Source: Amarobacter sp035326025
GTDB lineage: Bacteria > Chloroflexota > Dehalococcoidia > Tepidiformales > Tepidiformaceae
Length of the DNA stretch: 40,471 nt
Assembly (NCBI GenBank): GCA_035326025.1
Contig: DAOKYT010000020.1
Location: forward strand, 1 to 40,471
Reading direction: 5' to 3'
Part shown: positions 16,676-23,901 of the stretch, one piece after another
Position numbering within the stretch: position 1 is the stretch's first letter
How the letters are laid out: each line of letters starts with the position of its first letter
Position numbers and translations under genes: made by a program
Notes under the pieces: generated by a model
Told to the model about the DNA's origin: nothing
What the model saw: the letters and a program-made list of their open reading frames with translations, nothing else
The model's database searches: none

Positions 16676-17210
16676 ACCGAACGCCCCGTCGAGTATCGCC
16701 TCGCCGCAAGGCCGCCGCGTCCTTGTCGCCATCGTTACTGGAGAACCTGGCGCCCGCATCCAGCGCTGGCGCGAAGAGCACGATCCCGAACAGGCGCATC
16801 GCCTGCCGCCGCACATAACGCTCTGTTACTGGGTGCCGGATCTGCCCATGGATTCGATCGAGACGCAGGTCTGTCACGCCTTCGCCGAACCCGTGGAAGT
16901 TCGTCTCGGCGCGGTCCGGGCCTTCGCGAATGACCAGGGCACGTCTTATGTGGAAGTGCTCAACACGGCCCGGCTCGACCAGGCCCGGCGCCGCCTCTAT
17001 GACGGTACGCACGCGCCGCTCGGCGAGGCCGGCGACTGGCCCTGGCACGTCACCTGCGTACGCGACACCCGGGGCCGGGACCGCGAGGCGCTGCTTCGCT
17101 GCGCGGCATCCCTCGACGCGAGTGGGCCATGGAAGGTGGACCGGGTCGCGCTCCTGGAGCTGCGGGGCGATGCCTACGCGCCACTCGGAACGTGGGACGT
17201 GGGCCAGTGA
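16668..17210 (+). CDS. 2H phosphoesterase (2'-5' RNA ligase-like)
   Basis: A 180-residue protein starting at an ATG 8 nt inside the preceding gene. It carries the two signature motifs of the 2H superfamily, His49-x-Thr51 (PPHITL) and His127-x-Thr129 (WHVTC), about 78 residues apart, with VEVRLGAVRAF and a final beta strand VALLELRG between and after them. 2H enzymes open cyclic phosphodiesters (2',3'-cyclic and 1'',2''-cyclic) without metal. C-P lyase forms 5-phosphoribosyl 1,2-cyclic phosphate, usually opened by PhnP, which is absent here. This protein is therefore the leading candidate for that step. Another 2H family (DUF1045) is already known from other phn operons. Confidence 0.85.
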   Translation: MSEPNAPSSIASPQGRRVLVAIVTGEPGARIQRWREEHDPEQAHRLPPHITLCYWVPDLPMDSIETQVCHAFAEPVEVRLGAVRAFANDQGTSYVEVLNTARLDQARRRLYDGTHAPLGEAGDWPWHVTCVRDTRGRDREALLRCAASLDASGPWKVDRVALLELRGDAYAPLGTWDVGQ

Positions 17211-17884
17211 GTGGTACCGTCTTCCTCATCGATCTCGACAACACGCTCTTCGACCACGATGCGTTCAAGAAGGAGCTGGGCAACTGGCTCTCCCGCCAGG
17301 GGGACGCCTGCGCCGGACCCGGCCCCTTCTGGGACCTGTACGAGGAAATCCGTTCCACCACCGGGATCGTCGACATCCCCCTCACGGTGGAACGCTACTC
17401 GGCCCGGCATGCCGGGCCCGTCTTCGCCGAGGCTTTTCACCAATTCGTCTGGGAGTTTCCCTACGACCGCCTCATCTATCCGGGGGCTCTTCGCGCGCTG
17501 GAGTCACTGGCGGCGCTCGGCAGGGCTGCGGTTGTCTGCGACGGCAGTCCGCTGCACCAATCCCACAAGGCCCGCGTGAGCGGGGTCGCGGAGCGCGTCG
17601 GGCATCGTATCCACGTTTTCGGCCACAAGGAGCACCACATCCCCGAGATCCTCGCTACCTACCCGGCGGATGGCTACGTCCTTGTCGATGACAAGCCCCG
17701 GATCCACCTGGCCTTCAAGGACGCGCTCGGCGATGCCATTACGACGGTCCTCGTTGACCAGGGCCGCTACGCTGCCGCGGCTGGCGACGCCCCTCCTGGA
17801 GTTGACCTTCGGGTTCCCGCCGTCGGGTGCATCCCGGCTTTGCTTCCAGCTTCGCTTGAGGGTATCCACCGCGGGCCAGGCTGA
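17207..17884 (+). CDS. HAD-superfamily hydrolase, last gene of phn operon
   Basis: A 225-residue protein with a GTG start overlapping the previous stop. HAD motif I is FLIDLDNTLFD (Asp9, Asp11), motif II is VVCDGS, a conserved lysine lies in the HKARVSG region, and motif IV is YVLVDDKPRIHL. An alpha-helical cap sits between motifs I and II (about residues 18-95). It would be a cytosolic phosphatase, possibly acting on a ribose phosphate from C-P lyase, or a housekeeping phosphatase. Its end is followed by the operon terminator. Substrate unknown. Confidence 0.82.
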   Translation: MSGTVFLIDLDNTLFDHDAFKKELGNWLSRQGDACAGPGPFWDLYEEIRSTTGIVDIPLTVERYSARHAGPVFAEAFHQFVWEFPYDRLIYPGALRALESLAALGRAAVVCDGSPLHQSHKARVSGVAERVGHRIHVFGHKEHHIPEILATYPADGYVLVDDKPRIHLAFKDALGDAITTVLVDQGRYAAAAGDAPPGVDLRVPAVGCIPALLPASLEGIHRGPG

Positions 17885-17921
17885 CCCCCAGAACCGGGAT
17901 TACGCCTGGATGATGGAAGGA

Positions 17922-17963
17922 AGCGCCCGCCGGGTGGTGAACAGTTGCCACCCGGCGGGCGCT
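17922..17963 (+). terminator. Strong hairpin ending the phn operon
   Basis: A perfect 16-bp stem (AGCGCCCGCCGGGTGG pairing with its complement at 17948-17963) encloses a 10-nt loop, 37 nt after the HAD gene stop. No T-tract follows, but the stem is long and GC-rich and the position fits an operon end. Confidence 0.8.
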
Positions 17964-18070
17964 GCCCTGCTGTAGCCCGGCCCGGGTTGCGGCGCATTGC
18001 CTTGCGATCGTCGTTCGCCGCGGATTCGATGCGGGAGCCGGGCCACGCAACGCTCAAGGCGAGGTGCCGG

Positions 18071-18105
18071 AAGAGTCCACTGCTCTACCGCTGAGCTTCG
18101 GGCCT
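18071..18105 (-). pseudogene. tRNA-like 5' fragment (Lys-CTT-like)
   Basis: On the minus strand, from 18105, the sequence reads as the 5' half of a tRNA: a 7-nt acceptor-like AGGCCCG, AA at 8-9, D stem GCTC/GAGC around AGCGGTA, A26, then GTGGA and CT followed by CTT at positions 34-36. After that the match stops: the next bases do not close the anticodon stem, no CGGGCCT acceptor partner follows, and only a weak T-arm-like ATCGAATCC is seen about 40 nt on. It looks like a broken tRNA gene or an intron-interrupted or att-type relic, not a working tRNA. Confidence 0.45.
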
Positions 18106-18341
18106 ACCACCCGGATACCCGGGCCCGTGCTCCCGTGTATCGCGTGAGTGAGCGGCTCGCGTGGGTGGAGCCCGCACGGGCAAACCCGGCAGGCCCGCTG
18201 TGCGACGGCCGCCGGGTACCAGGTTTAGGGACCGTTCGTTCTTCCCTCAGTCATCACTCGGAAGCGAGGATTCTCTCAGCATCGCTGTCAAACCAGGCGA
18301 ATGGCCCGCCCTTTCAGCGCCCGGCCCCGCCCGCCGACAGT

Positions 18342-18359
18342 TATAGTTATGCGGATAAC
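18342..18359 (+). promoter_or_regulatory. AT-rich island with palindrome before sensor kinase
   Basis: TATAGT (18342-18347) overlaps the inverted repeat GTTAT-GCGG-ATAAC (18346-18359) in otherwise very GC-rich DNA, about 50-70 nt before the kinase start at 18411. It is the likeliest promoter or operator spot, but no good -35 box is visible. The rest of the 17885-18410 gap holds only the terminator and the tRNA-like fragment. Confidence 0.3.
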
Positions 18360-18410
18360 AGCTGCGGAAAATGGGTGGAGGCTCGGGCAATCGGCCGGAG
18401 GGGAGTGGCC

Positions 18411-19697
18411 ATGGCATGGAACTCGAGGGCGCTGCGGCGCGGGGGGGCGGATGCCGGTCGCCCCGCCGGCTGGTTTCGGCCGACGGTAGTCGTCCTGGTG
18501 TATGTGCTCGTAGCGGGAACCTGGATCCTGCTCAGCGGCCAGGCCGTCGATGCCGTCGCCGGCGAAGATCACGACCTGTACACGGCGCTGGAGGTCGGCA
18601 AGGGCCTGGGGTTCGTCGCCGTCACCGGAGTGGTGTTGCTCATTCTCCTGCGCCGGTACACTGCCCGGATCGAGTCGGCCCACGCCGAGGCGCGGCGCAT
18701 GGCCCGCTTCGCCGAGCTAAGCCCCAATCCGGTCATCGAGTTCGGGCCGGATGGCTCCGTCGCCTCGGCGAACGCGGCCACCCGCGCTGCCACCGGCTCG
18801 CTTGGCGTGTCCATCGAGCGGCTCCTGCCACCAGACGCCAAAGACATCGCCCGGCGTTGCATGGCGACGGGCGATGTCTTGGGCGGCGTGCTGCACACCG
18901 TCGCCGGGCGGAGCTGGCGGTGGGCGTTCTTCCCCGCCGATCCCCCCGTCAGCGCCTTTTGCTACGGGTATGATCGCACCGAGGAGACTCGCCTCGAGGT
19001 CCAGGTCCAGCAGGCCGCGCGGATGGAATCGGTGGGCCGCCTTGCCGCGGGCGTGGCCCATGACCTCAACAACTTCCTGATGGCTATCGGTGGATTCCGG
19101 GAACTCGCGCGCATGAAGTTGGAGGAGAACCACCCGGCGCAGGAAGAGCTCGCCGGCATGCGCGACCAGATCGAGGCCGCCCGCGACCTTGTCAAGAAGC
19201 TCGTGCTCATCGCCCGGGTGCGCTCCTCCGCTGAGAACGTGACGCGAGTGGACCTGGCCGGGCAGTTCGAGGCGCTGGCATCAACCGTCCGCCACCTGCT
19301 GCCGTACCATGTCGAGCTCGAATTCAACGTGCCCCCGGGCCCCTGCACGGTCGAAGTCGACGTCCGCGAGCTGGAGCGGGCCCTACTCAACCTGGCCTCG
19401 AACGCCGTCGATGCCATGCCTTCGGGTGGCAGGCTTCACCTGGCACTGGAACGAGCGCCCGGAGGGCGGATCGCAATTGTCGTCGCCGACACGGGCGAGG
19501 GGATACCCCAGGACGTATTGCCCCGGATCTTCGACCCGTTCTTCACGACCAAGGAGGAAGGAAAGGGGACCGGGCTCGGGCTCGCCTCGGTGTATTCCTT
19601 CGCCACCCGCAGTGGCGGGACGGTGGAGGTGGAAACGCATCCCGGAAAGGGTTCGAAGTTCAGGCTGCTCTTGCCACTCGCGAGTGGTGGCGGCTGA
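18411..19697 (+). CDS. Membrane-bound PAS-like sensor histidine kinase
   Basis: A 428-residue protein starting at ATG 18411 behind GGAGGGGAG (GTG at 18405 is an alternative; a much longer upstream frame reads as junk). Two membrane helices lie at about residues 24-44 (VVVLVYVLVAGTWILL) and 66-88 (FVAVTGVVLLILLRRY), with a short extracytoplasmic loop. A PAS-like segment follows (FAELSPNPVIEFGPDGSVASANAA). The phosphoacceptor is His217 (GVAHDLNNFL, the NtrB/HWE-like DLNN form), then N box NLASNAVDAM, G1 VADTGEGIP, F box FDPFFTTK and G2 GKGTGLGLA. It has no partner regulator next to it. It converges on the GGDEF-EAL gene with only 4 nt between stops. Confidence 0.9.
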   Translation: MAWNSRALRRGGADAGRPAGWFRPTVVVLVYVLVAGTWILLSGQAVDAVAGEDHDLYTALEVGKGLGFVAVTGVVLLILLRRYTARIESAHAEARRMARFAELSPNPVIEFGPDGSVASANAATRAATGSLGVSIERLLPPDAKDIARRCMATGDVLGGVLHTVAGRSWRWAFFPADPPVSAFCYGYDRTEETRLEVQVQQAARMESVGRLAAGVAHDLNNFLMAIGGFRELARMKLEENHPAQEELAGMRDQIEAARDLVKKLVLIARVRSSAENVTRVDLAGQFEALASTVRHLLPYHVELEFNVPPGPCTVEVDVRELERALLNLASNAVDAMPSGGRLHLALERAPGGRIAIVVADTGEGIPQDVLPRIFDPFFTTKEEGKGTGLGLASVYSFATRSGGTVEVETHPGKGSKFRLLLPLASGGG

Positions 19698-19701
19698 GCC
19701 G

Positions 19702-21375
19702 TCAGCTCGCCGCTGACTCGCGCAACGCCTCGGTCATGGGTGGCCCGAAGTAGTAGCCCTGGCCCTCGTCGCAGCCGATCGATCGCAGCAGCTCCGCTTC
19801 GTGGGCCGTTTCGACGCCTTCTCCGATGACACGGAGCCCGGCCGAGTGCGCGATGCCGACGATGCCCGTCAACAGTTCCCGGTGGCGGCGCGAGCGCGTG
19901 AGTTCCACCACCAGGCGCCTGTCCAGTTTCAGCCCGGTGAGCGGCAGGTCGGCGAGCGAGCCGAGGCGGGCGAACCCGGCGCCGAAGTCATCGATGATGA
20001 CGCCGGCTCCCAGCCGGCCAACCGCTTCCAGCGCTTCGCAGACACCTGAGCCCTGGAGGTCGGCCGACTCCGTCACCTCGATGTCCAGCACGTTGCCCGG
20101 CAGCTGTTCGGTGGCGAGCAGCCGCCCCAGCCGCGACGCGAACAGGGGGTCGCGCAACTGGTGCGGCGAGACGTTCACGTGGAGGTGGATACCGCTGTGG
20201 CGAAACTCGCGCCCGTAACGCTGCAGCGCCTGCCCGAGCGTCCAATCCCCAAGCGCCCCAATCTGCCCGCTGCGCTCGGCAACCGGGATGAATTCCGCGG
20301 GCGCGATATCGCCGTGCCGTGGATGGTGCCAGCGCAGGAGCACCTCCACCGCCACGGTGGCGCCTGAAGCCAACGACCGGATCGGCTGGTAGGCCAACGT
20401 CAGGCCCCCGCCCGTCATGGCTCCCTCGAGGTCGTGGCGGATGGCCATGTCCCGGGCGGCGGCTCTGCCCAGGGCGGCCGTGTAGACCTCGACTCCCGAC
20501 CGTGCCGCTTTCGCCTGCGCGAGGGCAAGGTCGGCCGCGCGCAGCAGGCTGCTGGAATCGCGCGCATCGGCCGGTGCGAACGCGATGCCCGCGCTCAGCG
20601 AGAGCCGGGAGCCCGCTCCCACCGCACTGCTCGCGGCCACCGCACGCCGCACGGACCAGGCACGGCCCTCCGCGGCCGCCACATCGAGTGCCCCGGGGCC
20701 TGCCAGCAGGATGACGAACTCATCGCCGCCCAGGCGGTAGGCCCTTTGTCCGGGCCCCTCTTCCCGGAACACCCGCGCGATCCGGCGCAGCGCCTCGTCC
20801 CCTTCTTCATGGCCGTAACGGTCGTTGATACCCTTGAAGTCGTCCATATCCATCAGGATCAAAGCCGCCCGCTCTCTCCGCCGCCACACCTCTTCGAGGC
20901 GCTCCATGAGGGAACGCCGGTTGCCCAGCCCGGTCAACGTGTCCGTGTACGCCAGGTATTCGAGCTCCCGCGCTGCTTCGACTTCCGCGCTCACGTCTTC
21001 CTGGAAGGCGACGAAATGCGTGGGGTTCGCGCTCCCGCGGGGAAGCGGCGTGACCGTCTGTGCAACCGTGTAGAGCTGCCCATCCCGCCGCCGGTTCACC
21101 ACCCGCGAGGAGAAGCAGCGCCCGCTGGTGATTTCCGACCAGAGCCTGGCGTAGTAGCGGCGGTCGTGCAGCCCCGATTGGAGCATCCGCGGGTTCTGCC
21201 CGATCGCCTCGTCTGGTGACCAGCCGGTGAACGCGGAAAAGGCCTGGTTCACCCAGATGATCGTGCCGGCTCGATCGGTGACAAACACCACGCTGCCAGC
21301 AGCCTCGAGCGCGGCCCGGGCCAGGTCGGCGGGGAGTTCAGGCGGGGGCGTTCTGCGGTTCCGCGGCGAGCTCAT
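19702..21375 (-). CDS. PAS-GGDEF-EAL cyclic-di-GMP enzyme
   Basis: A 557-residue cytosolic protein. The PAS domain covers about residues 20-130 (VVFVTDRAGTIIWVNQAFSAFTG), with a PAC-type end. GGDEF covers about 140-300, with an intact LGGDEF active site, so a diguanylate cyclase is expected. EAL covers about 315-550: the signature is EVLLRW (EVL instead of EAL), and the other catalytic positions are present (Asn in HVNVSP, Glu in IEVTES, DDFGAGFA, Lys in LKLDRR, GEGVET, QGYYFGPP), so it may also degrade c-di-GMP. The PAS domain probably senses a small ligand or redox state. It is divergent from the regulator at 21634 and next to pilus-type genes that c-di-GMP commonly controls. Confidence 0.93.
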   Translation of the reverse strand: MSSPRNRRTPPPELPADLARAALEAAGSVVFVTDRAGTIIWVNQAFSAFTGWSPDEAIGQNPRMLQSGLHDRRYYARLWSEITSGRCFSSRVVNRRRDGQLYTVAQTVTPLPRGSANPTHFVAFQEDVSAEVEAARELEYLAYTDTLTGLGNRRSLMERLEEVWRRRERAALILMDMDDFKGINDRYGHEEGDEALRRIARVFREEGPGQRAYRLGGDEFVILLAGPGALDVAAAEGRAWSVRRAVAASSAVGAGSRLSLSAGIAFAPADARDSSSLLRAADLALAQAKAARSGVEVYTAALGRAAARDMAIRHDLEGAMTGGGLTLAYQPIRSLASGATVAVEVLLRWHHPRHGDIAPAEFIPVAERSGQIGALGDWTLGQALQRYGREFRHSGIHLHVNVSPHQLRDPLFASRLGRLLATEQLPGNVLDIEVTESADLQGSGVCEALEAVGRLGAGVIIDDFGAGFARLGSLADLPLTGLKLDRRLVVELTRSRRHRELLTGIVGIAHSAGLRVIGEGVETAHEAELLRSIGCDEGQGYYFGPPMTEALRESAAS

Positions 21376-21485
21376 CGTGGGCGTCCTCCTGGTGTGGCGG
21401 CGGCTCAGGTGCCGCGCCCGTCGTTGTGGCCACTTCCCTCCTACCAGTGGATCGGTAGCGCAAGCGCGAACTTCAGTACCTCCTC

Positions 21486-21569
21486 AGGGTTCTCCCCAAC
21501 CCGCTCCCGGGGGATTTCCCCCGCCGAGAACGGTGCGTTTTCTCCCTGCGGCCCGCCCCGGAACTCCCG
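21486..21569. promoter_or_regulatory. Bipartite element with ~24-bp phased copies (site A)
   Basis: AGGGTTCTCCCC (21486-21497) is followed after 11 nt by GGGGGATTTCCCCC (21509-21522, arms GGGGGA/TCCCCC). Weaker copies continue at the same 24-bp step: GCGTTTTCTCC at 21535 and CGGAACTCCCG at 21559. The pair recurs with identical sequence and spacing at 23736. It lies between the divergent GGDEF-EAL gene and the winged-helix regulator. Confidence 0.6.
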
Positions 21570-21633
21570 AACCCCTTTGTGACGACTCGGTGAACCGCTA
21601 CCGGTTCGCAACTCTCGTCCTGGAGGGCTTTCC

Positions 21634-22473
21634 ATGAATCCCAGCAGCGCGTTCCAACTCGTACCCACAAGCGGCCACGACCCACGGACCGCCGCCCGCC
21701 GGCGAGAGCCCGCGACCCGCGAAGCCGGCCGGGCGCCAGTGGCGGTCGTCCTCTCCGATGGCGGAAGCCATTCCGCCGGCTTCCTCCCCGTCCTCGCCGG
21801 TCTCGGCGTCACGGTCATCGACCGCCCATTCGATGGTGATGCGGCCCGCATCGTCGGCGCCATCCAGCCCGCGCTTGCCGTCGCCATCTGCGACCCCGCC
21901 CGCGATGAAGGCGCCGCGATGGTCGCGGCCATCGCCGCTCAGCCCATCGGGCGGCTGCTCGTGGTGGACACCGGCCGGACGGTCACCGGCACCATTGCCG
22001 CGCTGGAGCTCGGCGCCGATGCCGGCCTGACCCTGTTCGAGGATGCCCGCGTGGTGCGAGCCACCGTGGCCGCCCTCCTCCGCCGGCTCAACGTCCGCGA
22101 ACTCCCCGTGCCCCCCGCCGCGGAAGGGCCCCGAATTCGCCTGGGCAACCTCGTGATCGACCGTGACACCTGCGAGGTCCGCGAAGGTGGCGAGCTCGTA
22201 CCGCTGACGCGCACCGAGTTCCACATCCTCGCCTATCTCGCCAGCGAGGCGGGAAAGGTCCGCAGCCCCGGGCAGATCATGTCCGCTATCCATGACTACA
22301 CGTACACCGATGCCGAAGCGCAGCAGGCGGTGAAGGTCTATATCCGCCGGATCCGGCGCAAGCTCTCCGCCTGCTCCAGCCACTCGGTGGCGATTGTGAA
22401 CGCCCGCGCCTTTGGCTACCGCATCGAGGCCGTCGATGCCGAGGACGCCGGCCCCGCCCTGCCCGCCGCCTGA
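21634..22473 (+). CDS. OmpR/PhoB-type winged-helix regulator with degenerate receiver
   Basis: A 279-residue protein. About 35 unstructured N-terminal residues precede a receiver-like domain (37-150) in which the usual acidic pair is reduced (VVLSDGG). A possible Asp remains in AVAICDPARDEG, but the conserved Lys is missing (LTLFEDARVV), so phosphorylation is doubtful. The C-terminal winged helix (about 165-265) is canonical: IRLGNLVIDRDTCEVREGGELVPLTRTEFHIL in separate strands, AVKVYIRRIRRKL as recognition helix, NARAFGYRIE as wing. It is first of a run with the CpaE-like ATPase (32-nt gap), so the two probably work together. Site A lies 112 nt upstream. Confidence 0.85.
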   Translation: MNPSSAFQLVPTSGHDPRTAARRREPATREAGRAPVAVVLSDGGSHSAGFLPVLAGLGVTVIDRPFDGDAARIVGAIQPALAVAICDPARDEGAAMVAAIAAQPIGRLLVVDTGRTVTGTIAALELGADAGLTLFEDARVVRATVAALLRRLNVRELPVPPAAEGPRIRLGNLVIDRDTCEVREGGELVPLTRTEFHILAYLASEAGKVRSPGQIMSAIHDYTYTDAEAQQAVKVYIRRIRRKLSACSSHSVAIVNARAFGYRIEAVDAEDAGPALPAA

Positions 22474-22505
22474 GCCGCGCGCTCAAGCCCCGCACGGAGA
22501 GCCCC

Positions 22506-23714
22506 ATGCCCGCCCGTACCGCCCTGCTCATCGACCCGGCACACGACATGCCCCCAACTGCCCTCGCCGAACTGGATCGGCTGGGGATTGCCGTGGCGGC
22601 GCGCGTGGGCTATGGCCTTCAGGCGCTCCAGGCGGCGTTCTCCCATCCTCCGGACCTGGTGCTGATCCGGCTCATACCCCCGCGGGCCCGGGCCATCGAC
22701 CTCGTCGCCAGGATTCACGATGCGCTGCCGGATACCGTCATCGTCGCGGTCGCCGATGACGCCGCTTCGCGGGCCGGCACGGCGGCGATTGCTGCCGGCG
22801 CGGCCGTGTGCCTCGCACTCGATAGCCCACCCCGCGAGCTCCGCCGTGTCATCGAGGCATCCCGTCACTACTTCGAGCGGCGCAGGCGCGGGGAGAGCAT
22901 CGCCGCGGGCCTGGGTGGCCAGGTGATCGCCGTGCTTGGCGCCAAGGGCGGCGTGGGGAAGACGACGATCGCCACCAACCTCGCCATCGCGCTGGAACGT
23001 GAATCCCACGGCGCGGTGGCGCTCGTCGATGCCGACCCGCTGTTCGGCGATGTCGCCCTCTCGCTCGACCTGGCCCCCGAGCGTTCGCTGGCCGATGCCG
23101 CCGCCAGCATCGATCTGATCGAAGCGTCCAACGTTCGCGAGTTCATGGTCCCGGGCTATGGCGTCTGGGTGCTGCCCGCCCCGCGCCATGCGCTGGCAGG
23201 CCCCGAGGTTACGGGGGCGGCCCTCACCGCGATCCTTGCGCGCCTGCGCCATTCCTTCGACTTCGTCGTGGTCGATACCGGCGGCGCCTACAGCGACCTC
23301 ACGGCGGCCGCCGCTGATGCCGCCACCACCCGGATCCTGGTGACGACTCCCGAGCTGAACGCCGTGCGCGACGCGGTGCGCGCGGTGCGGTGGCTCCGGG
23401 AGCGCGCCGGCCCCGATGCCGGGCGCCTGCGCCTGGTGGAAAACCGCGCCGGCATGCGGGGTGGCCTTCGCGAGGCCGAGTTCGGACGCGAAATCGGCAT
23501 CCCGGCCACCTGCGTGGTCGAGGACGACGGCCGCCTGCTGAAGGCCATGCAGGCAGGCACGCCATTCGTCGAACGGTACCCCAGGAGCCGGGTCGCGGTG
23601 GCAATCCGGGGTCTGGCGGCGTCGCTCCTGGGCGGCGTTGGTGGCCTGAATGGGCCGCCGCCCGGCAACCCGGGCCGCCGTGCCCTCGCGCGCCTCCTTC
23701 CACACTTCGCCTGA
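22506..23714 (+). CDS. CpaE/TadZ-like pilus-localisation ATPase (orphan copy)
   Basis: A 402-residue protein: an N-terminal receiver-like domain without a clear phospho-Asp (about 1-125, ALLIDPAHDM; PPDLVLIRLIPP), then a ParA/MinD-type ATPase. It has the deviant Walker A GAKGGVGKTT at about residue 145, ALVDADPLFGDVALSLDL, and VVVDTGGAYSDLT. The same architecture is found in the CpaE at 38366-39595, so these are paralogues. TadZ/CpaE proteins place the Flp pilus machinery at a cell pole. This copy lies away from the tad operon, with a transcription regulator and a sigma factor. Confidence 0.88.
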   Translation: MPARTALLIDPAHDMPPTALAELDRLGIAVAARVGYGLQALQAAFSHPPDLVLIRLIPPRARAIDLVARIHDALPDTVIVAVADDAASRAGTAAIAAGAAVCLALDSPPRELRRVIEASRHYFERRRRGESIAAGLGGQVIAVLGAKGGVGKTTIATNLAIALERESHGAVALVDADPLFGDVALSLDLAPERSLADAAASIDLIEASNVREFMVPGYGVWVLPAPRHALAGPEVTGAALTAILARLRHSFDFVVVDTGGAYSDLTAAAADAATTRILVTTPELNAVRDAVRAVRWLRERAGPDAGRLRLVENRAGMRGGLREAEFGREIGIPATCVVEDDGRLLKAMQAGTPFVERYPRSRVAVAIRGLAASLLGGVGGLNGPPPGNPGRRALARLLPHFA

Positions 23715-23735
23715 GGGCAATCCGCGCCCGGAGTC

Positions 23736-23818
23736 AGGGTTCTCCCCGAGCGGCCGGCGGGGGATTTCCCCCTCCTCCTACGGGCGATTCCACCCGCGGG
23801 CTTCGGAGAGTTCCACGC
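23736..23818. promoter_or_regulatory. Bipartite element with ~24-bp phased copies (site B)
   Basis: AGGGTTCTCCCC (23736-23747), 11 nt, then GGGGGATTTCCCCC (23759-23772), the same sequences and spacing as at 21486. Weaker copies follow at 23784 (GCGATTCCACC) and 23808 (GAGTTCCACGC). It ends about 85-130 nt before the sigma-factor start, suggesting co-regulation with the gene at 21634. Confidence 0.6.
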
Positions 23819-23901
23819 GTATCTGGGGGCTCTCAATCGGCCCATTCTTGTTACCAGTCATCCACCAACAGACCAGGAAGGTGAACCAGAGGAGCCCTCC
23901 A

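Noticed and set aside
18001..18105. A functional tRNA gene on the minus strand
   Set aside because: The anticodon and acceptor stems cannot be closed and the T-arm is poor; only the 5' half is tRNA-like.
17997..18410. N-terminal extension of the sensor kinase by 138 residues
   Set aside because: The sequence has no protein character, overlaps the tRNA-like fragment on the other strand, and a good Shine-Dalgarno supports the start at 18411.
22416..23720. A 434-codon minus-strand frame opposite the CpaE-like gene, and similar ones opposite phnM and the hybrid kinase
   Set aside because: Low-complexity Arg/Gly/Asp/His composition typical of antisense shadows, no ribosome site, no domain; the plus-strand genes are clear.
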